The notes under the pieces were generated by a model. That model was not told where the DNA came from and searched no databases. It saw nothing but the letters and a program-made list of their open reading frames with translations. DNA of 64,000 nucleotides from Ashinkailepas kermadecensis (Eukaryota; Arthropoda; Thecostraca; Neolepadidae): positions 984,001 to 1,048,000 of the forward strand of contig JAOTOM010005182.1 of the NCBI GenBank assembly GCA_034440615.1, given 5' to 3'. The position numbers were made by a program, and so were the translations under genes. Position 1 is the first letter of the stretch. Each line of letters starts with the position of its first letter. Of the stretch, positions 32,336 to 44,369 are shown in pieces.

Positions 32336-33005
32336 ACATGTGGCTCCGTTCAGGGATGCATATGGGTCTTTGCGGGTAGACATGCATCATGTAATATATG
32401 TAAATGTGCTTAATTCACAATGTAATTCGTTAATCTGTAGCGTGCCAACTATGCCACCTGAATGTAATGGTCTAATGTGCAGGGGCGTGAGATAATGTGC
32501 TGCCAATATCTCCCTGGAGTTCGTTGTTGTGTTGTACCCCTGATGTTAGTATCTAACCTTGGGATTGAACGCTGTCGTGAAGAATAGTTTATAGTCATGA
32601 TCGCTGTGGTATGGTTGATTTGTAATCGATGCAGTATGTGTGGGTGACCGTGGTTGATGTCAGCCTGTTGCAGCCGTCCGGGTCCGGCAGCGTTTAGGCG
32701 CCTAGTGGCCCTCACATGGGCTGACAACGCACGCAATGGTGGCCGTGTAATTATGCGTTCTATGAAGTAAAACCGATTCTTCTCTGAGCTGGCGATGTTT
32801 CGATGCCTCATCGTTTGCGATTCCAGACAGCTCGAAAGGAAAATGATCATTGTCGTGGCCAAGAAGCACTACGGCCTGCCGGGCCGCCAGCTGTACAGTA
32901 CCAGATGGCACACGCCGATGTTCAGGAAAGAAGCCGACGAATTCCTGGACTGATAATGCGAGCAGGGGATTTGGGGATCGCTGTATTATTTTGCTTATGA
33001 GCCCT
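32336..33005. other. No recognised gene; overlapping open frames
   Basis: Both strands are open over 32700-32960 (minus-strand frame including VQEFVGFFPEHRRV, plus-strand frame VAKKHYGLPGRQLYSTRW). Neither matches a family I know, so I leave the strand undecided. Confidence 0.25.
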
Positions 33006-33017
33006 TCACTTTCGGTT

Positions 33018-33410
33018 CTCTTCCGTGACCTGTCCTGTCCTGTCCTGTCCTGTCCCCTGAGCTGTCCTGTCCTGTCCTGTCCCGTGAGTTGTCCTGTCCT
33101 GTCCTGTCCCGTGAGCTGTCCTGTCCTGTCCCCTGAGCTATCCTGTCCTGTCCTGTCCCCTGACCTGTCCTGTCCTGTCCCGTGAGCTGTCCTGTCCTGT
33201 CCCGTACTTCCTTCTGTCCCTGAAATGTCCGTGTTGAGCTGTCCTGTCCTTCTCCCGTGGCTGTCCTGTCCTGTCCTGTCCAGTGAGCTGTCCTGTCCTG
33301 TCCTGTCCCGTGAGCTGTCCTGTCCTGTCCTGTCCCGTGAGTTGTCCTGTCCTGTCCTGTCCTGTCCCGTGAGCTGTCCTGTCCTGTTGTCCTGTCCCGT
33401 GAGCTGACCT
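33018..33410 (+). repeat. TGTCC pentamer array with CCGTGAGCTG spacers
   Basis: Runs of (CCTGT)n separated every 25-40 bases by CCCGTGAGCTG or CCCCTGAGCTG, giving a two-level repeat. The minus-strand DRTGQ-rich 237-codon frame is an artefact. Confidence 0.94.
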
Positions 33411-33457
33411 GTCATGTGCTGATGTTTAGGCTCCTGAACTTCTCACGGTTTGGCTCG

Positions 33458-33749
33458 TCCTATAGTTCGTCCTATCCCGAGCCTGCTCGTCAGACCCCGA
33501 GCCTGCTCGTCCTATCCCGAGCCTTCTTGTCCGATCCCGGGCATGCTTGTCCTATCCAGAGTCTTCTTGTCCGATCCCGGGCCTGCTGTCCTATCCCGGA
33601 CCTGCTCGCCCTATCCCGGGCCTTCTTGTCCTATCCCGAGCCCGCTCGTCCTATCCCGAGTCTTCTTGTCCGATCCCGGGCCTGCTGTCCTATCCCGGAC
33701 CTGCTCGTCTTATCCCGAGCCTTCTTATCAGATCCCGAGCCTGGATGTT
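33458..33749 (+). repeat. About 28-bp array ending at a candidate acceptor
   Basis: Ten or so copies of CCTGCTCGTCCTATCCCGAG and CTTCTTGTCCGATCCCGGGC variants. Each unit is a pyrimidine tract ending in AG. The final copy runs into the exon-like sequence from 33740. Confidence 0.85.
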
Positions 33750-33875
33750 GGCACGACCTGTCGACGCACCCCGACTCGGCTAGCTTGGACACGACTGAGC
33801 TGTTGCACCGTTGCATTGTCTGGCGGGCCAGGTGCCGAGCCAGCCACCGGACAGTCTGGGTCGACAGCCGACGCG
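33740..33875 (+). CDS. Candidate internal exon, product unrecognised
   Basis: GC-rich frame open across the segment: PGCWHDLSTHPDSASLDTTE, then LLHRCIVWRARC. It is preceded by a pyrimidine-rich CTTATCAGATCCCGAG acceptor candidate and followed by the donor GTACGT at 33876. The case rests on the splice-like edges and on the boundary-array arrangement seen at PPME1. I recognise no protein family. Confidence 0.25.
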
Positions 33876-34140
33876 GTACGTCCCAACCCGCCAGCGACGG
33901 TTGCGTCACAGCTCAAGTTCCGCCGCTGCCAGACCGTCTGCGTGCCCTCGCCGCGCCGGCGGGCGCGCCACACCCAGGCCGGCGGGAAAATGGCGCGCCA
34001 CCCCGCCAAATGGGCCCAGGGGTATGCGGTGGTGCGTGGGTCCGGTCTGTGGGGGCACCGTACTGTCAATCGGTGCAGCGGAGCCAAAAGACTCCACTAC
34101 ATAGCCACACACTCTAAACAACTAAAATCTGTAAAATAAT
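33876..34140. other. GC-rich segment, open in several frames
   Basis: High GC and CpG content. No conserved protein motif. Confidence 0.35.
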
Positions 34141-34194
34141 AAGGAACGATAGACGGCAAAGATAGCCGTTCGTGACTGTTAGGCGCCTCTCGTC

Positions 34195-34645
34195 AATACA
34201 GGTGCTTTTTCGGGCAGCTGTGTAGTTTTCGAATGAAGGCACCCTCCTGGGCTATTCGTGCACCGCTCTTCGTAATATGTGGAACAATGCTGGCTACATA
34301 TGCTCCTCTCCCGACAAGAAAGGCGTCTTTCTAGGCAGTTGGGTGCTTTGAGAATACAGACGCCCTCCTGGGCCAGCCGGTGTTCTCTTCGCAGTCAAGC
34401 GCTTCATTGGACCAGGTAATGCATCTGTTGAAAACAAACACGCCGTTTCAGACCCGTATTGTAAATTTAGGCATCCTCCTGGGGCATTCTGGCGCCGCCT
34501 CCCTTGGCAGTACTAGTAAAGGCACCCTTCTGGGCGCCAACTCTTCAGAATGTATGCACCTTCCTGGGCCAGGCGAGTGCCCCTCATGATAATTCAGGCA
34601 CACTTCGCAACATAGTGCAATCATTGGCCCAGCATGGCCAAAATA
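34195..34645 (+). repeat. Degenerate repeat with CTCCTGGGC phrases
   Basis: GGCACCCTCCTGGGC-like phrases recur near 34227, 34361, 34468, 34524 and 34558 at irregular 34-135 base spacing, consistent with an old decayed tandem or dispersed unit. Confidence 0.5.
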
Positions 34646-34681
34646 GCCATTCGTGCAGCTGATAACGCAAACCGTCTGTCA

Positions 34682-35025
34682 TACTCGGCACCATAGGCGT
34701 AGGAACAGGGGGGGCAGGGGGCATGGCCCACCCACTTTTCAAAGTGGGAGGGCCAACTTTTCAGAGTAGCTGGCCCTCCCACTTTTCAGACATTTAAATT
34801 TCCTAAAAAGCAGCATGCATTTGAATATTTGAGAAAAACTCCCTGCAATCCATAACTAAGCAAAAGCTGCACATATCGCATCGTAGCACTTCCACTCGCA
34901 CCACTCGGGACATTTCCCAATCCTGCGGCCCACCGGCGAAACAGTGTGGACGGCGCCATTAGCCGTGGTCGTGCATAAACTACGTCGATAACCACCTAAT
35001 ATACAAACAAACATCGTAGCGCTTC
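34682..35025 (-). mobile_element. Dispersed repeat, copy 1
   Basis: The reverse complement of 34870-35020 (CGCCGGTGGGCCGCAGGATT and flanks) matches 40268-40400 at roughly 80-85% by eye. The left end CATAGGCGTAGGAAC with GTGGGAGGGCCA-type palindromic stretches resembles the ends of non-autonomous DNA transposons. Superfamily not assigned. Confidence 0.55.
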
Positions 35026-35570
35026 ATTTTTAAGTCCTGCACTCTTGGACATGACCTTACAACAACGCAACTAATTCAGGAGTTGATGTAATGCAACATA
35101 TATATGGATATTCACACCATATATTATGTCACGAAAAGACTATAAAGCAGAAAATGTGCCAACCAGTAACAAAATACATTCATACTAGAGTTTCACTGTC
35201 GTTCTTTGACTGTTAACATATTTAACATTTATTTCCTTAATATTGCCTACAGTAGAAAATTATGAAGGCTGAAGGCAGTAACGTAACACAATCATCATCA
35301 TTATAACGTTAATTGCAATTATCTTTCAATTATGTTGGACATTCTCTCAGAGTGGTGCAGAAGCACTAGGTGCTTAAATCATGGCACCTATCTGAAGTTG
35401 TGGATTGACATTGTAGCAAAATTTAAACATTAGCACACTCTTCACAATCTGATATTTTCTAATATATCCCTAACCGCCGACGCCACAGATCACCCGTGAA
35501 GCCACTGCCCAATCCAGCATGGGTCGCGACCCCAATTTAGTGCAACTTTAGGCCATTATTAACTGGTTTG
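35026..35570. other. No feature recognised
   Basis: AT-rich unique sequence. Confidence 0.5.
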
Positions 35571-35575
35571 CAATG

Positions 35576-36360
35576 TTAGTTCATGTCAAATCTATGGGTT
35601 TCGAATAAAAAGTTGTGAAAATGGCAAGCCACCACCCAACCGTCGTTTTCGCTCAATCCGTCCCCATGTAGCAGGCTACGAAGCTTGGTTAGTGGCTGGA
35701 ATTCTGGAAAATTCTGGCAAAGATGTGAAATGTTGTTGAATAGTTTATTTCGAGGGTCAATGTGATTTAGACAATCTAGAATTAGGTGCCGGACATTTTC
35801 GTTTTGGCAGCCGCAAGAACATTCGGGAGATGCACGTTTTTTAATTCGAAATAGATGGGAGTTTAGATGAGACATGTCAACCTGAAGTCTGGTATGAAGG
35901 GAGTTGCCTTTTTTTATCCAAAAGTGTAGAATTTTGGTGGACTGGGCACACCGAACTGCTGCGTAATCGCTTTCTTGAAGGAGATGTGGGGGAGGCAGCG
36001 TGTGCTTTCGCCTAGGCTGTTCCAGACGTCCGGTAGCTGGGAAGAACGATTTTTTAAAGGATGATGTATGGTTTGCAGCTAATGTGTGATGAATCAAGGT
36101 AAGACATACAATTTGCAAGTGCAAGTTCCTTGCCTGGATATTACATAGCCATGTATAATATATGGCCTTGGCCCTAGCTACCATAACTTCAACATTTGCA
36201 TGCATTTTGATTATTAAAGCATACAATTTACTGCCACGATACATCCATTGCGTGGCTGTAGTATGGAATAGAACGCACAAATTTCCGTATTTCAATAGAT
36301 TTTCACAGTTGGGCACAGCACACAGTTATCCAATCTTTTGAGTGAGATGTCTGGGTATTA
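35576..36360 (-). pseudogene. LINE C-terminal region (post-RT with Cys/His motif)
   Basis: A 246-codon minus-strand frame. The early part (MYRGSKLYALIIKMHANVEV) fits the RT thumb region, where the reconstruction-of-grid style LG..I follows; the late part RIKKRASPECSCGCQNENVR, HLILDCLNHIDPR resembles the CxC...H....C motif found after the RT or RNase H in many LINEs, with LQVDMSHLNSHLF before it. No RT catalytic YADD is included. The frame is unusually intact for a fragment. Alternative: a host gene derived from a LINE. Confidence 0.6.
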
Positions 36361-36479
36361 TCGTTGCTGGCATCCAACACAGCAAAATACTTCTTTCCAT
36401 CATTTATTATGGTAGCATAGATACAATAATAGAGTCCACACCCTATTATATCAACTTCAAGTGCGAGAACGCATTTTAG
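36361..36479. other. Short spacer
   Basis: AT-rich, nothing recognised. Confidence 0.4.
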
Positions 36480-38600
36480 AATCCCCGAGAGGGTTAGGCG
36501 CTCGTGAGACTGGCCGGGCTGTCAAAATCACGTTGGGTCTCAAAAGGTCGGGTCGGTATCCCTGATAATCGCACTGTGGCCCACAGGTCGGACCGTGGCC
36601 TCTGAAAATCACGCTTGGAGCACAACAAAAGTGCCGTGGTCCTTGAAAATCACGATGGGAGCTGCAAAAAGACGGGCTGGGCCCCTGAAAATCACACTGG
36701 GGGCCTCAAAAGTTCCCGCCTGGGCCCCGGAAATCACGCTGGGGGTCTAAAAAGTCGTGTCGAGATTCTTAAAAATCAACGGGGACCCAAAAGGGTTGGG
36801 CCTGGGCCCCTGGAAATCACGCTGAACCTGAATGTGCCAAAAAGTCGCGCCCGGGCCCCTGAAAATCACTAGGGGCTCGACAGGTCGCACCGGGGCCCCA
36901 ACAGTCTCATGAGGAACACCTAATAAATGAAGCCGGGGCAACGAAAAAGAAACAGTCCGGACATGGATAATTATTCTGGTGTCCCAGCAAATGCTCCAAA
37001 AGAAACAAAAACGTGTTGGGTCCCCAAAGACGTGTCGAGGCCACTAAAACTCGCGATAGGCATCCCAACTAAAGACGACAGGGTCTAAAAATCGCACTTA
37101 GACCCAAAAACGTCGCACCGCTGCCCTTGGAAATCACATAGGGGCCCAAAAAGTCGCGCCGGAGCCCCACAATTCGCAGCTGGCTTCCCAAAAATCAATT
37201 CCTACCCGAAATGTCACTTTGCGGCCACAACAATTGCGCCAAAGACCCCAAGAACGCGTCGGGCCCCGGAAAAGAAACTCGTTGGAGCACCGAAAAAATA
37301 CACCGGAGCCCAAGGAATCGTAACGGGACCCAAAAATATCACGCAAGAGGCCTACAAAAATAGAAGTCGACCCCAAAAATAACAAAGGGACTCCATCGAG
37401 AAGACCCGAACACCTGAAAATTCAGATCAGGTCCCGAAAGAAAGTTCTCCTGAGGGCTACTCTGAAGGGTGCCATTGGCTGAAAAGAAACTCGTTGAGCA
37501 GCCACCGTGGCATACCAAGGAGGCGAATCCCCCCTCCATCCTGAAGATGTGGACTCCCAAGAACCCAAGAATTGCGCCGGGGTCCCAAAAAATGGTTCTG
37601 AGGCCCCATAAATTCGCATCGGGCCCTCAGAATTAGGGGTTAAAAATATATACAGCGGACACCAAAAACTTGCACCGGGCCCGGGAACGCAAAATCGCGC
37701 TGGGGCACAGATAAGTACAACATGCCCAGCGAACTAGCGCCGAGCTCCCCAAATATCGCGATTGGGACCCAAAATTCCTGTCGGTAGTCTCATAAATTCT
37801 GGTCAGGGCATCAAACATTCCCCTCGGGGCTCCCAAAAATTAGCGTCCATAGCCACAAATAAGCACAACGTGGCCCGAAAATCGCATTGGAACCCGATAA
37901 GAATCAAGCCGGAGCGCTCCGAAATAAAGAGAGATTTAGAAAACTAAATGTCCGAGCCAGGAAAATCACTCCTTTGCCCAAACATACCACCAGATGCCTT
38001 GACAAATAGCATACCGGGCACCGAAAAACGTATCGGAGCTCGAAAAATCGCGGCGGGACATGACAAATCGCCGGGGGCCGGACAAATCGGATGGTGGCTC
38101 GGACTTTACATAATTCAGAAGTCACCAAAAATTACGTCGAGCACAGAAAACTGGCGTCGGATCTATCCGAAACCACGCGCCTGAGCTCGAAAGGGTCACG
38201 ACGGGACCTCGAGAAATTATACCGGAGCCCCCAATATCGTGCTGGGGTCCCACAAGTGTGAGCGAGGAACCCAAAATAAGCACAGCGGGACCCTAAGAGC
38301 ACAACTGGAGGACGAAAATGCACCGGGCCCTGCAAAGCGTACCGAGTTTGGCAAAAAGCGGCAAGGCCTTAATACATGGGTTGCAGCTCAAAGTAGCTAC
38401 ACCGGCAGCTAAAAAAAACAAACAACCGGTCCCTCAAAGCACACCGGGGCTTTGAGACCACATGGGGGCCTCAAGAACAGGCTGGGGCCCTCAAAAATCG
38501 ACATGGTCCTAAAAAAAGGAACAAAAAGACCGGGCACTAAATAAACACTTCGGGGTTTGCGAAAACGCGCAGGTACCTAAAAAAGTATCGTCGGTGCAAA
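36480..38600 (+). repeat. 2.1-kb ancient degenerate minisatellite (about 25-30 bp period)
   Basis: Phrases of the form CGCNCCGGGGCCCCNAAAAAT recur about every 20-30 bases (for example GGGCCCCTGAAAATCAC, GGGGCCCAAAAAGTCGCGCC) but no two units are identical. Composition alternates G/C-rich and A-rich halves. Small open frames here have no meaning. Confidence 0.7.
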
Positions 38601-39665
38601 AAAAAACAACAATAAAACTTTTAAAAAAGAGCTACGGTCACAAAAATGTGCCGGGCCCCTAACAATAATTGGCTGGAGCCACAAATCGCATCCATGGACA
38701 AAGGAAAACGGAAAGGTCCAAAAAAGAACACCTAATCTCAGTTCGGTAGCCAATCTGGGAGTGTATCCAACCAAAGAGATGTGGTGCATCAAAGCTCAGC
38801 GGTTATCCGGATTTCTTAGCCACCAGAAAACGTGGGAAGAAGAGAACTAATCATCGAATTACATTCGGGATGGGACCTTGTGGCTGTTAAGTCTGAACAC
38901 GTTATGACCTTATGAGGTGCCGTGTGTTGTCACCTGTCAGCTATTTTGCACTGAATTGTTGGTCCCCAAAATAAGCGCTTACATTCTGTTTCAGCCGGAT
39001 GCCAAATGATGTAGTTGTAGCATTTCGTTTGAAGTGACGTATATTCTAAGGTGCACGATATGTACTACCGAGGTGATTGAGGTGGCTGATCACCTATATG
39101 TTGGAGTTAGGCCCTGAGTACGAACACCATACCGTGTATTTTTTATATTTATTGCATTTTCTTTGCCCCAGTCTGTCAGCCTGCCAATATTGGTCTGCCA
39201 CACACCGGATCAAAGAATTTTAAACCAGCGTTCACCCGTCTTTCCTGTTTCTGAACCTCTCCAGCACCAATCATGAGACTTCTTTTGCCATGGGCCAGCA
39301 AGTAAACTACGTTCTTGCTTATTCTTCTCCTCACCAACATCGGTGAACATTTACAACGGTACAACGGGGGGCATCTTAAAGACGTATAGTACTATATCAT
39401 GGAAACTAGGGCACACCACATACCCATCAGTGAAGCTGTAATGGGCTTGCACCCCCTCCCCCCACACACACCTATGCACATAGCGGAAGTTGAAGAAATT
39501 TTGTTTGAACAGTAATACTAAATGGTTTCACTCGCATCAGGAAGATAAACATATTATTACAAAAGAATCAATCGGTCGTGAAAAGAGTTCCAAGTCCAGC
39601 GAGAAGTGTGAATCTGAAAGTACTTATGCTGCGATGATCGTTCTTCTTAGGACCACATGTTGCTG
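38601..39665. other. No feature recognised
   Basis: Mixed unique sequence with short open frames only. Confidence 0.45.
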
Positions 39666-39860
39666 TTAGCCATAGGCGCGCCCAGGGGGCATGCCCCCAC
39701 CCCCCTAGTGGTGAAGGTTTTGTGTTCACTATTCAAAATATCGGGTTCTCTATCCAAAAGTGCTCAACCATGGTACTTCGCGCAATTCCTGGGTGCGCCC
39801 CTGCTGTTGACCCTGGCCCACCCACTTTTTGAAACGTTCCTACGCCTATGCTCGGCACAC
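39666..39860. mobile_element. MITE-like element with CATAGGCG ends
   Basis: Begins CATAGGCGCGCCCAGGGGGC and ends CCTACGCCTATG, giving an inverted terminal CATAGGCG. An inner pair (CGCCCAGGGGGCATG... and ...TGGGTGCGCCCCTG) suggests a second, nested element. The right end matches the left end of the repeat at 34682. Confidence 0.5.
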
Positions 39861-40264
39861 CTTAGTCAGAGCATTGCCTCCAAGAAATTATGTGGTTCGG
39901 ATAACAAAAACGCACGTCTAATTTATTATTCGCGAATAAAAAAGTTAATATGCTTAAAGTATGACTCCAAGGGCAAAATTTGTACGAACATACATCGTGT
40001 TAGCAAAGGAAAAATCTGACGAATTATCTGGCGAAAGAAATGACAAGCCAAGGAATTTCAATACAGCGGAACGTTCGTTTGGTGGGCCTGGCACCATCTT
40101 CTTGGGGGGGGGGCGCCACCAATTGAGACAAATAAATCGGGCGAACTCAGACCTCATCAAGGGGCCCAGATTTCCCAGCTTGACATTGGCTGAAGAGACA
40201 AGACAAGAGACTGCAGCCGATTGTGCCTGGATGAACACCGTTCTGGGAGCATACATTTAGTGAC

Positions 40265-40400
40265 CTTTGTTTGTTTATTGGGTGTTTCGCGACGCACTTT
40301 ATGCACGGTCACGGTTAATGGCGCCGCCCACATTGTTTTGCCGGTGGGCCGCGGGACTGGGAAATGTCCTGAGTGGTGCGAGTGTTGAGCTGAACACCAT
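40265..40400 (+). mobile_element. Dispersed repeat, copy 2
   Basis: TTATGCACGGTCACGGTTAA...GGAAATGTCCTGAGTGGTGC matches the reverse complement of 34870-35020. The order of its parts relative to 39666-39860 differs from copy 1. Confidence 0.55.
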
Positions 40401-41816
40401 AACACCTCCGCCCCCCCCCCCTAAGATCTCGGCTCCTATTAAAGTTGGAGTAATGAAATTCACAGGGTGGATGGGTACGGCAGTGAACTCTATTGTGTGC
40501 AAATTTCATGACCCTAGGTCAATATTTTCAAGGTAAAATGAGGTCACATATGTCAACATTTTCTTGTTTTGCGTGGCTTGGCTTGTCATTGTTATGGATC
40601 GCTGTGATTGTGTTTAAATGCTCCAAAATGGGCATCAATGATGTTTTGACATTACTAATGATGCAATACAGATGCTAGACCCAGCATTTGACCTCGGGTC
40701 ACCTATATAGCAGCACTTTATCAGGTCAGTTACCTGTCCCAGTTACCGGAACCGGGCCGCCCGCCGGACTGCTCCGTCGGGCAGCTCGGCGCAATCGGCT
40801 TCGAGAAGAAAGGAGTGGAGTACATGAATAAAGTATGGAAACGCTTAGGTACGCAATGACAAACAGTAGTTTTCAGGATGTGTAGGGAGTAACATGCAAA
40901 GCGACATCAATCACATGATAGTCATTTGCATTTATGACAACATTCCAGTTGACCAAGTTTGGTTCCATTAACCTGTCATGAACTTGACCTGGCTTGACCT
41001 CGGTGACCTAACATGACCTTGAAACTATATAGCATAACAATATACATCAAACAAGTCGCTAGTGTTGCCAAGACCACTTCCCTTTTGTCAATATACGGGA
41101 AGCGCATCAGCGCTGATTTTTGTGGTCTGGCGCTACGAAATGTTTTGACTTTAACGGTTCCTAACACGAAAAATGTCGGCCGATTTTCATTTTCCTTGCT
41201 TTAAAACACGCGCCGGACATTTATAGGCAGATACGCAAAACATAGCGTATATCGACCGGTAAAATCTTGAGTTATGTACGAACAACCGAAGGGGTGGGCG
41301 GATTTCGCCCCCCCCCCCTCCCCCTCCAGTGCGCGTGTTAAGGGAATGTTCGGCCTTGTGTTCGGCATTGTGGGGAAGGAGCAAGTTACCTACTAACCTA
41401 CTTGGTTACGTACAAGCGGTGGAAAATGCTAGAACCGAACAGGACCAGTGGGCTCTTACTGGGCTTTGATGTGATGCTTAGTCAGCTCTGTAATTTCCAT
41501 GCCTTCACTAGTGCATCCAGGAGGGATATTTCAGTCTCACCCCCAGCCTCCAACAGCTTGATTTAGGGAAAAATTGGTCTGTCTCAATTTATGCAATACC
41601 AAGTAGCATTTTATCGGCCAATGTTGCTCTGAGCTATGTTTAGCTACCTACTAAGCTTTCCAGATCCAAGGAATTTGGAAATGTGTAGATTTAGTTTTTG
41701 CTTGGCTATACCAAACGCCTGAAAACAACTGGATCTGCACCACGCATGTAATATGGTTAAATATACGGAAGCTTCTGGACCACGTTTTAATCAACAATGT
41801 TTTTTCTGCTGTTCTC
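40401..41816. other. No gene recognised
   Basis: Contains poly-C runs near 40415 and 41310 and clusters of TGACCT/AGGTCA half-sites near 40680-41030. No exon or transposon identified. Confidence 0.4.
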
Positions 41817-42013
41817 TGATGTAATTTGACGGGCCGCGGTAGCTCAGTTGGTAGAGCGTCGAACTCTTGATCGCAAGATTGTGGGTTCGAGTCTCACAAC
41901 CGACGGTTACCGGCCCCCGGCCGGCGTTAGAGGTTGGCGACGCTATATGACCTAGCGGTCGAATGCGTCGTAAAAGAACCCAAGGTTCTTTTTTCTTCTT
42001 TGATGTAATTTGA
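41817..42013 (+). mobile_element. Second SINE family: Lys/Gln-like tRNA head, shared tail, 13-bp TSD
   Basis: The body is 41830-42000. The head GCGGTAGCTCAGTTGGTAGA with TCTTGAT loop and GGTTCGAGTCTC B box resembles tRNA-Lys/Gln rather than the Val-like head of the other SINEs. The tail GTTGGCGACGCTATATGACC...GTCGTAAAA is clearly homologous to that of the Val-headed family. It ends with a small hairpin AAGAACC-CAA-GGTTCTT and a T-rich tail. TGATGTAATTTGA is duplicated at 41817-41829 and 42001-42013. Confidence 0.93.
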
Positions 42014-44365
42014 ATGAATTTCATATCCCTTTCTGAGAAAAAATAACGTTTTTACATATAAGCACTTCAAGTCGTATTTATATCACAATAAGCAGTCATT
42101 TCACCAGGAAAAGAGCATCATTATCATTCAAAGAACGTTTAAAACAACACCGGGAAAAACGTGTTGAAACATGAAAAGCCACAACAAATGTAAGATTGCC
42201 CACAATTTATAATGAGTAGTGACGATATTCTCGCGGTTCTTCTAAGTATTCTCTAGTATTGGTGGTGACTGTCCTCTGATAAATTGAAATAGTACAACCA
42301 ATCCTATTTAAGTTTTCCCAAATGGATTATCACACTGATCATTTAGCACTGATCACAATGTGGAATTTGCCATGATGGTTACATATTTTTACTTTTCGTG
42401 CTATTTTTAATCATTTTTGATCGACAGAAATTCGAACTAACATATGTAAATATAAAAAAATTATGAAATTATGCACAATGCGAAGCGAAAGGGGAAGAAG
42501 TCTTTTCGGCACTGAGTGGATTCTCTATATTTGGAAATAGTTTTTAAATAACCATTTCATGAATATTTTGTCTCCGGATACGCCAGGTTCATGGAAAACT
42601 GGAAAAAGAAACATAATATTTATAGAATTCTTTTTTCAAGATGGCAAAATAAACTGGCCCAAATCCGGAGAGAAATTTGTATTTTGGGGTACCCTAGGTT
42701 GACCTACGACTGCCCCCCCCACCCCAATTGATCTTGCGGCCCTACACCCCTGCCGCAACGCATTGATGTTGTATCGCCTAATATCATTACATCACTGAAG
42801 GAGTCCACATCAGTTGCAGTATCAATGCTGAGTGACATGATTTAATATGGGGAAAGTCTTACGTATATGTAATTTCCCAATGAAATGGTAGGCAAAGAAG
42901 TTGCTAAGTAGGCTGCAACAAATCCATTCCATGATTTTTGTTTAATGATATGCTATAGGGGGGAGGTGTTCTGTATGAATTCCAGAACTTTATAGTTTTT
43001 ATTCGAACAAAAACTGAGAGCATTTTCATTCAATGTCTTTATGGTGTGCATGGGTGTAACCGCTGGGGGCTGGGGGGACATGTCCCTCCCCCCCCCAATT
43101 TATGAAAACTGACGATTTGTCCCCCTCAATTTATTTCGTATCCCCCAGCCTCAGCTACCGGAGCATGATCGGCGCAAAATTGTACTTAATCATGCATAAA
43201 GTGAAAATATATACGCAAGAAATCACCAAAAAGACTGCAAGCCGATCTACCCAATCAACGGGCTTCACAGGCTATCTGTCGTCGTGAAATCTCCGAGTGG
43301 TAAATCAGCAGACGTAGAAATTTCTGCTTCCCGGCCATTCTTGAATAATATGAACCTTGGCCATCTTGTGTTTTCGCTTGAGTGAAAAATTGTGCTTTGC
43401 GAGGCAACAAATTTGCATTATCACAAGGCTTTATACGTCTTAGGTTATATTACCCTGCGCATATATCGATATATCCGGAACAAACGTGACTCTGGGTGTC
43501 CTTGAGTATCTTCAAGACCATGGAGGGGAGTCATGGGCCTTTAATATACTCTGTCATGGGCAGCCGTCGTACGTCAAGTTAACGTACGTCAAGTTAACGT
43601 ATTCGTATCCGTATTCAGCGACGAGTTCGCAAAGGCGTATTTGTATTGGTATTGGGATTCAGCGACGGGTTTATGATCGTTCGAATCAATTACCACAAAT
43701 GCTTCTGTTTGTGCTGAACACGCTATATAATCACATTTTATTATACATAATTTTAGCGAAACTTTTTGTCCCCAAAATATCATGTTTAACAATGGTAAAC
43801 CTGGAAACCAGACATTGAAAATGAAGCGGCTGAGGATTTTTTTTTATTGGGGGTAGGCGAGGCCTCTATCCTGGCCAAACTTATCGCATCCCTGGTCCCC
43901 CAATTTCGAAACCGTGGCTACACCCATGATGATGTGTTCTGCTTGTGTAGAATGAGAACAGTAGCCTTACCTATCTTAGGATTACTGTCAATAGTCCATG
44001 CAAGATCAATTGTGAGTGATGAGTATTCATGTAAAACCCAATTGATGTCAACCTGCCTTGCTTAGTGTTTGCTTCATTTTCACTAAAGTAGATACTTCAT
44101 TTATCCAAAGTAGATCATAACTTATCATTACCATATGAATTGTGGCTTTTAAAACAATTGTGATGAGCAAATTTTTGCTTTGCCCAACATCATCGGTGTT
44201 AGGCCAATTGAATGCTTCTGCTTCTGCTTCTTGGGGAAATGCAGTCAGGGTGTGCATTGGTGTAGGTTTATGATAATAATTGGGAGCGAACATTATACGA
44301 AGGCAATGGGCAGGCCCAAATAGATATTGGTGGGGTGCGGGCATGCTGGTACGGGGTTAGATTAC
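42014..44365. other. No gene recognised
   Basis: AT-rich. A C-rich pair of stretches (GGGGGGACATGTCCCTCCCC near 43073) and a duplicated GTACGTCAAGTTAACG near 43570-43598 are the only small repeats. No exon seen. Confidence 0.45.
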
Positions 44366-44369
44366 CCGA

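Noticed and set aside
32702..33415. A 237-codon minus-strand protein with TGQDRTGQ repeats
   Set aside because: Most of it is the TGTCC pentamer array; only the unrepeated 80 residues might be coding and they match nothing I know.
41830..41905. Functional tRNA-Lys/Gln gene
   Set aside because: Same reasoning: the head is fused to a SINE tail and flanked by a 13-bp target duplication.
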